From Bugulina stolonifera (Eukaryota; Bryozoa; Gymnolaemata; Cheilostomatida; Bugulidae): 64,000 nt of DNA. The notes beneath the pieces were generated by a model. That model had not been told where the DNA came from, searched no databases, and saw only the letters and a program-made list of their open reading frames with translations. Below, one piece after another: positions 1 through 11,831 of this stretch (position 1 is its first letter; every line of letters begins with the position of its first letter). The DNA is taken from positions 1,116,001 through 1,180,000 of the forward strand of contig OW285197.1 in NCBI GenBank assembly GCA_935421135.1, read 5' to 3'. Made by a program: the position numbers and the translations under genes.

Positions 1-491
1 AAATCTACAAGCTGCTTCTGTGTATTGGAAGACCTACATGTATAATTGTATGCTGTACTAATTATATAATGTATGCATTATCATTAACATAATGTGGGAT
101 ATAATTATGCACTACATATATATAATTACAGTAAACTAGTGCTTCCCAGTATCCTAATTCACATGAGCATCTGAAACAATTAGTAAACTGGCAGTGTGCT
201 TTAGCTAAAATGAAAGCCTATACAACACTGTGCTGGTATCAGCTCTGATTCAATATACAATATTCAATATTACTTCCCAACTAAGGTAAGCTATTATTAA
301 CCTTTTTCTCCACAGAATATGCAACAGGGAAATACCCATACCAAGAAAGACCAAGGAATAATAAATTTGGTTTCTGCCATGGCTTTACCACGTCAAACCT
401 ACATATACAATGTACATGTGCTTTTACATGTAAATACACATAATATATGTCTGTAGGAATACAAAATTGTAACATTCTTGCAAATGGAAGC
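1..491. other. No gene seen
   Basis: AT-rich sequence without a convincing ORF, exon or repeat. The right boundary is where similarity to the 9.8-10.2 kb Tc1-type element begins. Confidence 0.5.
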
Positions 492-1028
492 TACATGTAT
501 GCTCTAAACAGCTTCCAAAAAGTGAACATTGTGTTATGACATTGTGCAAAACATAATGTCTGACACTATGTGACTTCACTGTGTGAGTTTCAAGATGTGG
601 CATAATCAGTTATAGCCATCCCAAAATGGGGCAATTTAAAATGGGGCTTGCGAGATTTTGTAGAATTGTGACTCGATAAAAGTCTTTATGGGATCACATG
701 GTCAGTTACTGTCAGATTTTATTAAAATCGGTCTTAAAGGAAAGCTGAGAGATTTATCTTTTGTTTGATATATGAGATGCAAAAGTTAAAAGCAAGCTCA
801 TACAGAATAACGCGGCTCAAACCTTAAAGGCATTCGTCACTGCACCTGGTTTGCCCATGGGCAGAATTTATTACTATTTCGACCCCTCAAATTCAGGCTG
901 CCAAACATTAAAAAGCAATAAAATTCACAGTTAGCTGCCCAATGGTATTATACATGTCAAGAAGAAACATCTACCGTACAACAAAACTAAACCACTTACT
1001 TGTTGTTTTATAAATTACAAACCATATA

Positions 1029-2404
1029 CAGTGGTGTGCGAAATAAACTGGACCCCTTTCCTTATTGAATGCATTTTATATGCTTTTTGTTTCTTACTAA
1101 ATTCCCAGCATTCTATGTGAATAACAGGTACAATTTATATATCATTAGAATGGAAATCTTCTCAGGATTCTGAATCTGTTTTCAAATATTGCATTCACCT
1201 AACCCAAATTAAATTGCAATGCAATTACTCATCCAAACCCATGTCGGAAAATTGGCTGCAAAGTGTACTATTTTCGGCAGGGCTTATCTGGACAATAATT
1301 TGTGTTTGGACACATATTGCCTAGATGCAAATCACGATAACACTCTGTAGATGTTGTGTTTGATGTAGTGTGATACACAAAAGTTAACTTTTGGTATCCT
1401 AAAATGCCCAACTACTCAGTTCTCGGTAGTCTGTTTTAATCATGGCTCGACTCAGTTGACAGCAACAAAGTGTAATAGTACACCTGCACAACCAAGGAAA
1501 GTCTAACTCTGCAATAGCTAAAGAGGTTAAATGGTCAAGAATACTATTGCTACAACTTTGAACCGATATAAAGAGACAGAATGCTGCCTCCTGCCAATCA
1601 TAAAGAGTCCCACTTCGGTAACGATTTGGGAATGCATATCCGCAAAAGTGCCGGACGCTTAACGGTGACCGATGGCATGATTAACGGAGACAAATACATT
1701 AATGCGCTAGAGAATAAGCTACTGCCATGTGCCAGGGAACTCTAGATTTATGAATGGTTGATTCAGGATGACAATGTGCCTTGTCATCGTGCTACAAAGT
1801 CAGGAAATGCATCAATAACAGCAGTGCTAGAATGTTCGAGTGGCCGGCTCAAAGTCCTGATCTGAATCCAATTGAAAATCTTTGGCACAGAGTTGGTGTG
1901 CAATTCAGCAGAGACAACACAACACCACTAGAAGGAATTATTTATGCCTGGCACTACATTATCATTCCAGAACCTGGTTACCGGTGTGCCCAGAAGAAGC
2001 CGAGCGGTTCGGAAGACCAAAGGCTGGCCAACTAAGTACTGGGTCTGCAATACCTTTCAAATAGCACCCAATGGCACCTTTCAGGACCACTCAATGATTT
2101 TTCTCAGAGTTGTTCTAACAAAACATGCTAACTCAGCAAATTAAAGCACTCGTAATGCACTAATTCATTACAAAGAATATTTCGTCAATAAGCAAAATGG
2201 GAGGTAGTAAGGTTTAGAGCTAATAAAGTGTTAGTAAAACACTTTTTACAAACTCATACTTTACATATTTCAGTTCAGAAGCCTTTGGGGATTACAATGA
2301 TATATTGTTTGTCTATATTTTATGCAAATGCATGACTCCAGAAGGCTTTAAGCAGCAAATATGCCATGCCAACATAGGGGTCCAGTTTATTTCGCACACC
2401 ACTG
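1029..2404. mobile_element. Tc1-type element, family A, with 29-bp terminal inverted repeats
   Basis: The ends are perfect inverted repeats of 29 bp (1029-1057 and 2376-2404), beginning CAGTGGTGTGCGAAATAAAC. They are flanked by TA on both sides (1027-1028 and 2405-2406), the Tc1/mariner target duplication. Length is 1376 bp, and a decayed transposase lies inside. It sits inside the TTAA-flanked element, so it is the youngest of the nest. Confidence 0.9.
1640..2035 (+). pseudogene. Tc1-type transposase remnant
   Basis: The readable C-terminal part contains WPAQSPDLNPIENLW, the signature around the last acidic residue of the Tc1 DDE domain, encoded near 1842-1890. Just upstream a related frame reads GRLTVTDGMINGDKYINAL, also typical of this family. 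The N-terminal helix-turn-helix and the first catalytic Asp were not found in an open frame, and frames shift between segments. The gene is dead. Confidence 0.8.
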
Positions 2405-2483
2405 TAAGAAATTGTTAGAGCAATGATTCAGGGATTTGATAACATGTTTATTTTGTGGCATTCTTTAGGTTTTAAACCTGACA

Positions 2484-3016
2484 GTTCAATTATTATTTTG
2501 AAATGTTGACAATCTCCACTGTCTGCTATTATTTACATTACTGTGATATTCATACTTTCTTGGGCAAACCATGGTACTGGGATATGTTATGTAATTATTG
2601 TATAGATTACTTGTTTAATATTACATGTACATTTATATGCAGATAATAATTTCTTGTTATAAAGTGCATGTAAAAATATCCAGTTTAATCCTATGAGGAA
2701 ATTGCTGGAGGCTAGCTGGAGAACTTGGGGGAATAATATGCAGTCTACAAGTAATATGCATATACATGTACATGCCCAAGTTCTGCAGCTGGAATCCAGG
2801 CTAACAATGGGTATAGATCAACCAAATCTACAATTTGTAGGTATTTTGCTTACTAAAATAGTACAATATTTAGGTACATGTATATGCTTATTTATAGCCT
2901 ATCTACACAATTATTACACACTCCAGGTTTGCCCAAGAAAGTATGTTGATATCATAGTAATGGAAATAATAGCAGCACATTGGAGATTGTCAACATTTCA
3001 AAATAATAATTGGACA
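2484..3016. repeat. Fold-back inverted repeat with arms of about 90 bp
   Basis: The arm at about 2484-2570 is the approximate reverse complement of about 2926-3014. Long exact stretches include TTGACAATCTCCA and CTTTCTTGGGCAAACC. Weaker complementarity continues inward. The loop is about 350 bp. It lies inside the TTAA-flanked element and could be its own internal structure or another small element. Confidence 0.7.
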
Positions 3017-3555
3017 ATGTGGAGGTATTGAAACTGCTGCATTTCAATCATGTCCTGCATTAGAGTTATATCATAATTCCATCATTCATGCAAAATAGGC
3101 AGGTAGATCTACAGAATAATAATATCTATTATTTGCCCATGTATAGTGAAGTTGTTGGCACTGAGCCTACTGGAAAAGTCATCACTTTTGTGACCACAAC
3201 TGATAACATCAAGTGCTTGTTGGTTACACTAGCTCCTGCCAAGGCTCATATTGTAAAGTAATTAGCATAGCCTCATTGTCTGGCAAATAAAATTGAAAGA
3301 AAACTGTCAATATTGAGGAAGGGGTTGTTGCAAGCCCAATACTATCTACAGGGCTAGAAAGTTCAGTTTCTGAGCTATCTTTTGATATATTATTCATAAC
3401 TGGTGGATCATTTGTACAATAACTAATCGTTAAAATAGCCTTATAATGCACTATGCCTACCGATACTAACAGTTACGACTGAGGAAATAGCCTGACGAAT
3501 GCCTTCAACTATCGAAAAATTTGCTGGCGACTCCTGAATTATGCACGGTACTGTA

Positions 3556-4099
3556 GGTCTACAACCTAATTCACTATAAATGGTAGCTAGAACCTCATCC
3601 CTCGTCTGTCAATCTCTTCCATTGATGCATTGACACCATCAGCATTGGGCCGGTGACCCATATCTCGGTCATCTTTTCATGAAATAGCCAGGTAGGGGCA
3701 GCAGCACCTAAAATTTTTCACACAATTGAAATTTATTGCATCGCATATTATTATAAAGTCAGCACAGTTAAACAGTTAATATATTACCTAAAACGTAAGT
3801 GTAATTTTCTTTTTAATTATCGCTAGGGATGATCTCTTATCTTAATCATTTTTGTTATAAACTTTCAGATGGGCCTATAGATCAAGAATAACTTAGAATG
3901 CAGCCAAAGTGATAGGCACTATTATCCATGTAACATATAAATATATAGATGGCTACACCAATAACAATTTACCTTTTATTTGCCATAGAGCTGAGCAGGG
4001 CTGTAACGATGATAAAAATATAATTTTGTTTCAAGAAGCTCAACAGATAGAGATAGGTCTGTGAAAACAATTGACTGTAATTCAACAAAATACTTCCCG
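3556..4099. other. Unassigned interval
   Basis: No convincing exon or element. It lies downstream, on the minus strand, of the SANT-like fragment. Confidence 0.4.
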
Positions 4100-4327
4100 C
4101 TAACCCGACTTTGAAGACTGAGTTTGTAGTTCCAGGTATTTGGATTTCAGATGCTTCCACTTTATACCAGTTTTGCTGGTCCAGCTATCCTCCCCTTTAT
4201 CTTTCCTTATTTCGGCTAACATGTTGCAAATGTAGATTTCTCTGTGATTTCCCGTCAATTTTGCTGAACGTGTCAAATCTAGGAATGTCATAACCTCTGC
4301 CTCAATATATGTACAACTCATGGTCAA
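4100..4327 (-). pseudogene. Myb/SANT-like DNA-binding domain fragment
   Basis: A 75-residue frame reads like the Myb/SANT-like domain found in Harbinger accessory proteins. It has an early acidic/aromatic helix (EVMTFLDL), a middle segment with IYICNMLAEI, then WTSKTGIKWKHLKSKYLEL and a terminal SKSG. The family usually keeps a Trp near the start and the KxLKxxYxxx...KSG end; the end is present and the first Trp is absent. No complete partner gene is visible. The assignment rests on pattern only. Confidence 0.4.
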
Positions 4328-7300
4328 GACCTAGGATTACACCGATTAGTATAACTGACACCCAACTTGAAAACTGCAGCTTGTGATAGGGTTTGTTGCA
4401 ACAAGGTATCGTATGAACGACAACAGTTTTGGTGCGCATTCAACAGTACGCACACATCCCATAGCTCACACTGAACTGTGAGCTCGTATTAGTTTGTATT
4501 CAAACTACGAACTGGATGAGTTCACAAATCAGCTGACCTGTTTCCTTGGTTGGTCCTGTTTCCTTGGTTCGACCATGGAAACGTAGTGATGATGCATGTA
4601 ATTCAGCATAATCCTTTGATGCTCCTATTTGTCACGCTTAGATTTGTTTTAATGTTTAATTGACAACAGCCTCAGTTACAGGAGAGCATCCCACTAGAGA
4701 GTATATAGACCTACATCTATTTGTAGAGCAGGAATTTCTCCCTCCATAGTGTACTGTCTATGCTGACCCTTCATTGACCTCTGCACACAGCAAATGCAAC
4801 AAAACCTTGTCTACAAGTTGATATTACAGTATGTATAAATATCACACAACACACAGCTAAAACAGTGCAATAAAAGTAAACATTATTTCCACTTTGGCCC
4901 TCTTTTCATTATTGGCAGTGCGAATATTACAGTGTTATTGTTACCGTGCATGACTTCATTTTTCAACACTGCCAATATCAACTTTGTAGTACATGTAGTT
5001 ATACTTATCACAAATCAAGCTACAACAACACTTGCACTATTTTTGGGATGCACAAGAAATAGTTTCGGAAGAATTTTAATGATGTAATATTAGTGATACG
5101 GATATGTGCACTATGCAGCATAATTACTAAAATAAATTTGATGATGCTATGGTAAGTAATATCAAACTGCCCAGGTAGGTCAGGATTTGTCAGGTTTAGA
5201 CTTATTTTAATGTTTGATTGACAACATCCCATTGAATCCGATGGTAGCCTCAGTTACAGGAGTTAGAGATTATTTGAATCATTTTAATATATGTGAAGGA
5301 AGCGACTATACTTAGGAATGTTAATTATCCCATCAAGATATTAGCCTTTAAAATGCTTTCATTTCAGTTGCAGTTGTAGGTGACCAGGTTGGGCAGGAAA
5401 TATTGTAGAGGTTGAGTGGGTTGGTTTGTTCAATTGAAAATTTTTTTGGAGTCTAGATTGTCACAAAAATGTCTTGTTAAAGATGAGCCAAAAATATGCT
5501 ATTGCATCTCATATCTTTACTTATTTTTCTATCTGACAATACTGTGAGCATCAGTTCTTGCCAATCTTGATTTGTTTTCTGTACTGAATTGTCTTTTTAG
5601 TTTGGTTCATAGTGAAACACCTTTTTTATTGGTTGGTGCTGGCTGTCAAATATTCCCTGAATGCCCCCAATGGCTGCCTTTTGTTACTATCTGTATATAT
5701 TATCTTGGACACGCATTGACCATTGCTTTTCTAAAGTGTAGTTTGCCCATGTGCCCATGCTTAGAATATGTGTAATTTTGTCTGTATTAATTCCATCAGG
5801 ATTTAATTGGAATAGTAGAGCTGAAACTTCAATGGCCTTCTTTCCCTTGATTCATCATTGATATCATTAACTTATTTAATATTATTATTTCAATCTACAT
5901 GTATGTATCAGCTAGATAAAATTGGATTGTTACAATGAAGAAAAAGAGTAAAATAATGCATTATGATGTGTTACGAGCAGACATGTGGTGTATGAAGAAA
6001 GTCTTCAGGCGTCCTTGAGTGCTCGACCCACAACCCTCGGCTTCCTCATTTTGCATCGGATCTCACTTAGTTTGCATGCAGTATAAAAGTTCTACTGTTA
6101 GCTTCACTATTCCACTGATTCGGCAACAATCTTGATTTTTAATGTCTCAAAAAGTTTGATTAACCTAAATAAGATACTCGTTTTTTTCCCTAAGTATCTG
6201 TGGTAGTAAATTATCTTAGTTTTTTGAACCAATAGAAATTTTTGATGGCAAAACAACAACCAAAGCCTGTTGGAACTCTTGGACAGTTTCTATCTTGAAA
6301 ACTTGTTAGCTTTTGAGTAGTTCTATTAGTGCAACAGATTTCAATTATTTCATAAGTTTAATTATGTGGGCAATTCGCTGCTGCATACAATTTGAGAACT
6401 TTACAGTCACTTTGTTTAAATCTCATGTGAAACAGCTCAGTAGTACTCCTTATTAAATGTAGCTCTCCACTTTGGTTGTGACAGTATGATTGACGTATTT
6501 ACCACTTTGTATGTATATACGCCATAAGTAATACAAAAGGCATGGCCTGGTAGCCCCAACGGTGATTCTCTCATGCCTTGCATCATTTGCTCTGCAACTG
6601 TATCCGGACTGTGAGCAAAAAGCACAAATATACATGAACGATAAGTCAAGATTCTATTGACTCACAAAAGTTAACTTTTTCATTGACTGCGTCAGCATTG
6701 TCTTCGACCATAGATGAACTCAAAGCATGTATGAGACTGTCTTTTATTGCAAAATTCTGCTCGATTTTATAGAAATCTTTGAATGATTGAAGTTGTTGTT
6801 CTTTTAGGCAAGGTCATACTGATCAGTAGATGTTGATGGTTCATTGTGAAGGGGTTGTTGTCTTCTTTTTCATGCATTGATGTGCACAGTGCCTTGACTT
6901 GACTGCCTCAACCAGATGCTGTACTGTTGTTTCCTCCAAGCACACTTGACGAAAGGCCCTCTACCTGCCGTCACAGCTTCGTCAATATTCTTCTTTAGTC
7001 CAAATTCACCTTCCAACTGAGCATAATCATCAGCGAGCTGATTCCATTCCATGTGCGCTCCTATGGTCGTTTTACTACTGAGTTCAGGCCATGCTCTACT
7101 ATAGCGTAGTCATAGTACCAGTTGGGGTGTGGGCGGCGTTGATGGTACGAGAAACCGCCTTTGGAAATTAGACTCTTCCGCACCCTTCATACCTTCAAGC
7201 GCAGCCACAAACCAGACACTGCTTCACCAGACACAACCTGGTCAAAATGACGTGCGAACTGACTCGGGGATCGATCTACTGCGATCTACAGCATGTAGCG

Positions 7301-8430
7301 ACCAGCGACGGCTAGTTACTGCTACAGTGACAGAGTAAAACTAGAACACCCTTTTTGGAGTGTTAGTCCATACAAGGAGGGGGTTGCTGTTACGGCAACC
7401 CTGTGTTAGTTCGATGCCTGTATCTCCTGACCAGAAGTTGGATGGTAGTAAGCTGTGAGGGCCATCTGCATACAACTACTAACCCTGGCAGATGTTCACG
7501 GGACACTGGCCAGACGTCCTTTCATCAGTATACATGCGGTTCCGTCAAAGGACAAAGAACTGATCTTTACCTAGCTCTCTCACGTGGTGATGAGAATGAT
7601 TATGACTAGTTCCAGAGCTGCGTCATGTAGACTCTGGCATTTTTTTTCCCAATAACCCCACCAACTTTTTGCAATACTCCGTCTTCACAAGAGACAAAAG
7701 TAAGGCTCATCAAGTTCTTTTTGCTACCTAATCTTCAACCTGTTACACAATGTATTTAATGGTTGTAATTAGAATATTTTTGAAGTGTTATGTACATTTC
7801 TAATTACCACAGACACTATGTACGTGTTACTAGCTTGATCAACCACTAATTTACATTACATTCATTTTGAAATATTTTGTGTAATCTATGCAAGGATTTT
7901 TTTAACTACAGAATGGGGCTAAAACAATGATTTTTTACCGGCAATAGTGGCAGGGTCATCAACACCTAATAGGCAAACAGGCTACAATGTCGGCCTACAT
8001 TCATACATGTAGTAAATGCAGCAATTAGACTTTAGATGATAGATGTGGCGTTCTGTGCTGTGTAAGTCTGCGACCCAATTTCACTCCTTAATCTTTATAG
8101 CCCCATCTATTCCAGCAGAATTTGTCGTATAACCACTCTCAACTAACCTTTTGCACACCTGAAAGATTTGATCACGTAGTTTACGACTAATCCAAGTTTT
8201 TGTCTGCATTTTCATGTTCTGCTGCTGGACCGGTTTCCTTAATCTTTCATGTATTTCATTGCATTTACATCTGAATTAACCTGTGCATCTAGTCATTCAT
8301 CCTCGTTCAGTTCCCATATAGCGAATAATCCATAACTTCCGCAAATTGACAGACTGGTATTTAGAATGTGTTGACAAGTTGGGTACTATCCCTCTGGTTC
8401 ATTCACAGCACTTTACATTTCCCTGATCTA
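4328..8430. other. Intergenic sequence, no recognised gene
   Basis: No recognisable exon. A short dispersed repeat occurs twice, around 4650-4690 and 5208-5265: both contain TTTTAATGTTT, ATTGACAAC and GCCTCAGTTACAGGAG. I looked here for the missing first 75 codons of the tubulin gene and did not find them. Confidence 0.5.
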
Positions 8431-10211
8431 CAGTGCTGTGCATAATTCAGGAGTCACATTAAAAATTTTGCAATTGTTGTCATATACATGCATTTTTCTT
8501 ATGAATTTATGTAAAGTGGTATGCAAACCTATACATTTTTGAAATCCTTGCTTAGTAAGCAACATGAATATGCCTGTCATTTTACTGTTTGTTTCAAAAT
8601 AACAACTTTCTTTACCATCATAGGTAGCAGAGTCAGCCACATTGAAAAATCCCAATTGTGTTAAAAGTTGCTAGGGCCCAACGAACTACACTTGTCTTGT
8701 TTACAAAGTACTGTAAACCCAATTTTTGAACAGCACACTCTTGTGTAACATATGGTGGCCCTGAAAGGGTCGTTGGGTTTGATCTTTGTGGTCAATACTT
8801 GGTTCGCCACCCTTTGTTTGCAATCACCATCTGGCAGCGTCTTGGAAGGGCTCCACAAGTTTCTGAAGTTCTTCAGTTGATATTACTCGAAACCATGCTG
8901 CTATTACTGCTTCAGTTAGCTCTCTTTTGGTCTTTGGCTTGTTCTTGGCAATGATGTTGCTAATTCTCTGCTACAGGTTCTCTATTGGGTTGATATCAGG
9001 CGACTGCGCTGGCCACTCTATTCGTTCAATATCCTTGTTTCTGTACCATTCTTGGACTATCTTTGTTCTTTGTAAGGTGCATTATCGTCTTGAAAGATCC
9101 ATTTGTTCGGGTCAAACAAGTCCCTTCCACTTGGTATCAGCTTCCTTTCAAGCACATCAATGTATTTTGTACCATTCATCATGCCTTGCACCACCTCCAA
9201 TCGTCCAACTCCATTGGCAGCCATGCACCCCCAAACCATAATTGAGGTAGGGTGTTTAATAGTTGGAGAGATGCAGTATGGTTTGTACTCTTTTGAAGGT
9301 GATCTTCTGACATAGTTGTTGCTACCATGGTTGTTTATGGTAAGTGTTAATTCATCGCTGAATATTACGGTTTTCCATTTGTCAACAGACCATTTAACAT
9401 GCTGACGTGCCAACCTCAGACGAGCCTTTTTCTGGCGTTCTGTCAGCAAAGGTTTTTTTCTTGCTTTGCACCCTCTCAAGTTGTTCTGCAACAGTGGTCT
9501 CCGTATGGTTGATGAAGATAACACAGCACCAGTGCTTTCCTTGAGATCCCTAGCAAGTTCTACAGCGGTTAGTATCCTGTTTGCCAAAGACAGTCTCACA
9601 AGTGTTCGGTCCTCTCTAACTGCGCTCTTACGTGTCCTGCCGGGTCGACTCTTGCATTCGGTCTTTCCTGTCTCATTCTACCTCTTTATCACTCATTGAA
9701 CACCCTTCAATGAGCAACCTGCTTTCTGAGCTATAGATCCCTCAGAATTGCCTTCTTGATGAAGAAAAAGTATCACTCCCCGAGTTTCTGCATTAATTTG
9801 TTAGCCTCCCATGGTCACCACTAAAATACTGATGAAAGTGCTCTAAACAGCCTCCAAAAAGTGAACATTGTGTTATGACATTGTGAAAAATATAATGTCT
9901 GACACTATGCAACTTCACTGTGTGAGTTTCAAGATGTGGCATAATCAGTGATAGCCATCCCAAAATGGGGCAATTTAAAATGGGGCTTGCGAGATTTTGT
10001 AGAATTATGACTCGATGAAAGTCTTTATGGGATCATATGGTCAGTTACTGTCAGATTTTATTAAAATCAGTCTTAAAAGAAAGCTGAGAGATTTATCTTT
10101 CGTTTGATATATGAAATGCAAAAGTTTGAAGCAAGCTCATACAGAATAATGAGGCTCAAACCTTAAATATCGAAAAATTTGCTGGCGACTCCTGAATTAT
10201 GCACAGCACTG
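8431..10211 (-). mobile_element. Tc1-type element, family B, full length
   Basis: The 25-bp ends (8431-8455 and 10187-10211) are exact inverted repeats starting CAGTGCTGTGCATAATTCAG. They are flanked by TA (8429-8430 and 10212-10213). Length is 1781 bp. It carries a decayed transposase on the minus strand. The roughly 340 bp upstream of the transposase match the remnant at 492-827. Confidence 0.9.
8850..9813 (-). pseudogene. Tc1-type transposase, broken
   Basis: The longest open part is 9057-9599. It has the second helix-turn-helix region, the catalytic-core start VIFSDELTLTI, the VWGCMAANGVGRL segment, and [13 protein letters not shown], which corresponds to the second-Asp motif. Downstream in another frame is [15 protein letters not shown] followed by a stop where Trp is expected. 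Upstream of 9599 the first helix-turn-helix is readable only with stops. The gene would run from about 9813 down to about 8850 and has several stops and a frameshift. Confidence 0.85.
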
Positions 10212-10357
10212 TACCTTGCTCTCCAGTCTTCCTTTGCTTGCTAATTCCATCTAGTATACCACCTTGTGGTAATGATGTTGTTATTCTCTCTCAAAATTCG
10301 TCTGTCCAACAAATGACTTGCAATGTATTTACTGTTTGTTTATACATATATGTAAAT

Positions 10358-11458
10358 GTGTATCAGATGAATATCGTCTCCAGATTTGTTATTTGCAAGC
10401 ATTAAGACAGCTTTTTGATATCTACATCTGAGCTTAGAATTGCCCTCTATAGTTATCCCAAAACTAAGATATCAAACTCATGGATTGTGTATCAGATGAA
10501 TATCATCTCCAGATTTTTTACTTGCAAGCATTAAGACAGCTTTTTGATATCTACGTCTGAGCTTAGAATTGCCCTCTATAGTTATCCCAGAACTAAGATA
10601 TCAAACTCATGGATGTGTATCAGATGAATATCATCTCCAGATTTTTTACTTGCAAGCATTAAAACACCTTATTGATATCCACGTCTGAGCTTAGAATTGC
10701 TGTGTTGTTATCCCAGAACTAAGATATCAAACTCATGGATGTGTATCAGATGAATATCATCTCCAGATTTTTTACTTGCAAGCATTAAAACACCTTATTG
10801 ATATCCACGTCTGAGCTTAGAATTGCTGTGCTGTTATCCCAGAACTAAGATATCAAACTGATGGATGTGTATCAGATGAATATCATCTCCAGATTTTTTA
10901 TTTGCAAGCATTACGACACCTTTTTGATATCCACGTCTGAGCTTAGAGTTGCTGTGTTGTTATCCCAGAACTAAGATATCAAACTCATGGATGTGTATCA
11001 GATGAATATCTCCAGATTTTTTATTTGCAAGCATCAAGACAGCTTTTTGATATCTACGTCTGAGCTTAGAATTGCCCTCTATAGTTATCCCAGAACTAAG
11101 ATATCAAACTGATGGATGTGTATCAGATGAATATCATCTCCAGATTTTTTACTTGCAAGCATTACGACACCTTTTTGATATCCACGTCTGAGCTTAGAAT
11201 TGCTGTGTTGTTATCCCAGAACTAAGATATCAAACTCATGGATGTGTATCAGATGAATATCATCTCCAGATTTTTTATTTGCAAGCATCAAGACAGCTTT
11301 TTGATATCTACGTCTGAGCTTAGAATTGCCCTCTATAGTTATCCCAGAACTAAGATATCAACCTCATGGATGTGTATTAGATGAATATCATCTCCAAATT
11401 TATTAGTTGTGAGCATTAAGCCAGCCTTTCAACATTTACTTATTCAAACTCATGGATA
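10358..11458. repeat. Tandem array, 125-129 bp unit, about nine copies
   Basis: Units begin with GTGTATCAGATGAATATC at 10358, 10487, 10615, 10741, 10867, 10993, 11118, 11244 and 11372. Two subtypes alternate: one with GCCCTCTATAG and one with GCTGTG(T/C)TG in the same place. The last copy is more diverged and incomplete. The array ends about 220 bp before the first visible tubulin exon. Confidence 0.95.
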
Positions 11459-11682
11459 GCCGGCATTTCGAAGGCTTTTAAGATTGGTTCAACGTCGCAT
11501 GTAGTTGTGACAGGATGATATTAGGTGGGTTCAAGTATGATGGATCTATCTGTTTTGGATCGTGTAGCATATTTAGCACTAGGTCTCAGGTAATAGTTGT
11601 TGGAGACTAACTGATACAAACATGTTCTAGCCAGATTTGTTTCAATAAACCAATCAAATCTTTAATCTATTTGCAACTTTAG

Positions 11683-11831
11683 ATGAAGTGCGAACTGGTA
11701 CTTACCGCCAACTGTTTCATCCTGACCAACTTATTACCGGTAAAGAGGATGCCGCCAACAATTATGCCAGAGGTCAATACACTGTGGGAAGAGAGATCAT
11801 TGAACTGGTCTTGGACCGAATTAGAAAGCTG
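11683..11831 (+). CDS. Alpha-tubulin exon, residues 76-125
   Basis: The exon follows an acceptor AG at 11681-11682 and starts inside the Asp76 codon, so the upstream intron is phase 1. It reads [20 protein letters not shown] and ends at RIRKL before GTCAGT. The next intron is phase 0 and 12,681 bp long. Confidence 0.95.

Larger units (their letters stand above)
828..3504. mobile_element. TTAA-flanked DNA element (piggyBac-like target site)
   Basis: The element begins AGGCATTCGTCA (828-839) and ends with the exact reverse complement (3493-3504). It is flanked by TTAA (824-827) and TCAA (3505-3508), read as a TTAA duplication with one substitution. Removing it restores continuity with the homologous sequence near 10165. 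Without the inner Tc1-type insertion it would be about 1.3 kb. No transposase was recognised, so it is probably non-autonomous. TTAA targets are known for piggyBac-type elements; the family assignment is inferred from the target site only. Confidence 0.65.
492..3553. mobile_element. Tc1-type remnant (family B), split by a later insertion
   Basis: Positions 492-827 are closely similar to 9838-10167 of the full-length family-B element. Positions 3509-3553 are similar to its terminal part, ending in the inverted-repeat sequence followed by TA at 3554-3555. The remnant lacks the transposase half. The two pieces are separated by the TTAA-flanked element at 828-3504. The intact copy shows the uninterrupted sequence at the equivalent place (around 10163-10172), so it acts as the empty-site reference. 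Confidence 0.8.

Noticed and set aside
5375..5420. Possible tubulin N-terminal exon (a VGQ-like reading)
   Set aside because: A stop follows after few codons and no further N-terminal tubulin residues are present.
6870..7610. Short ORFs that looked protein-like
   Set aside because: No family signature, no splice-supported continuation and no repeat copy in the window.
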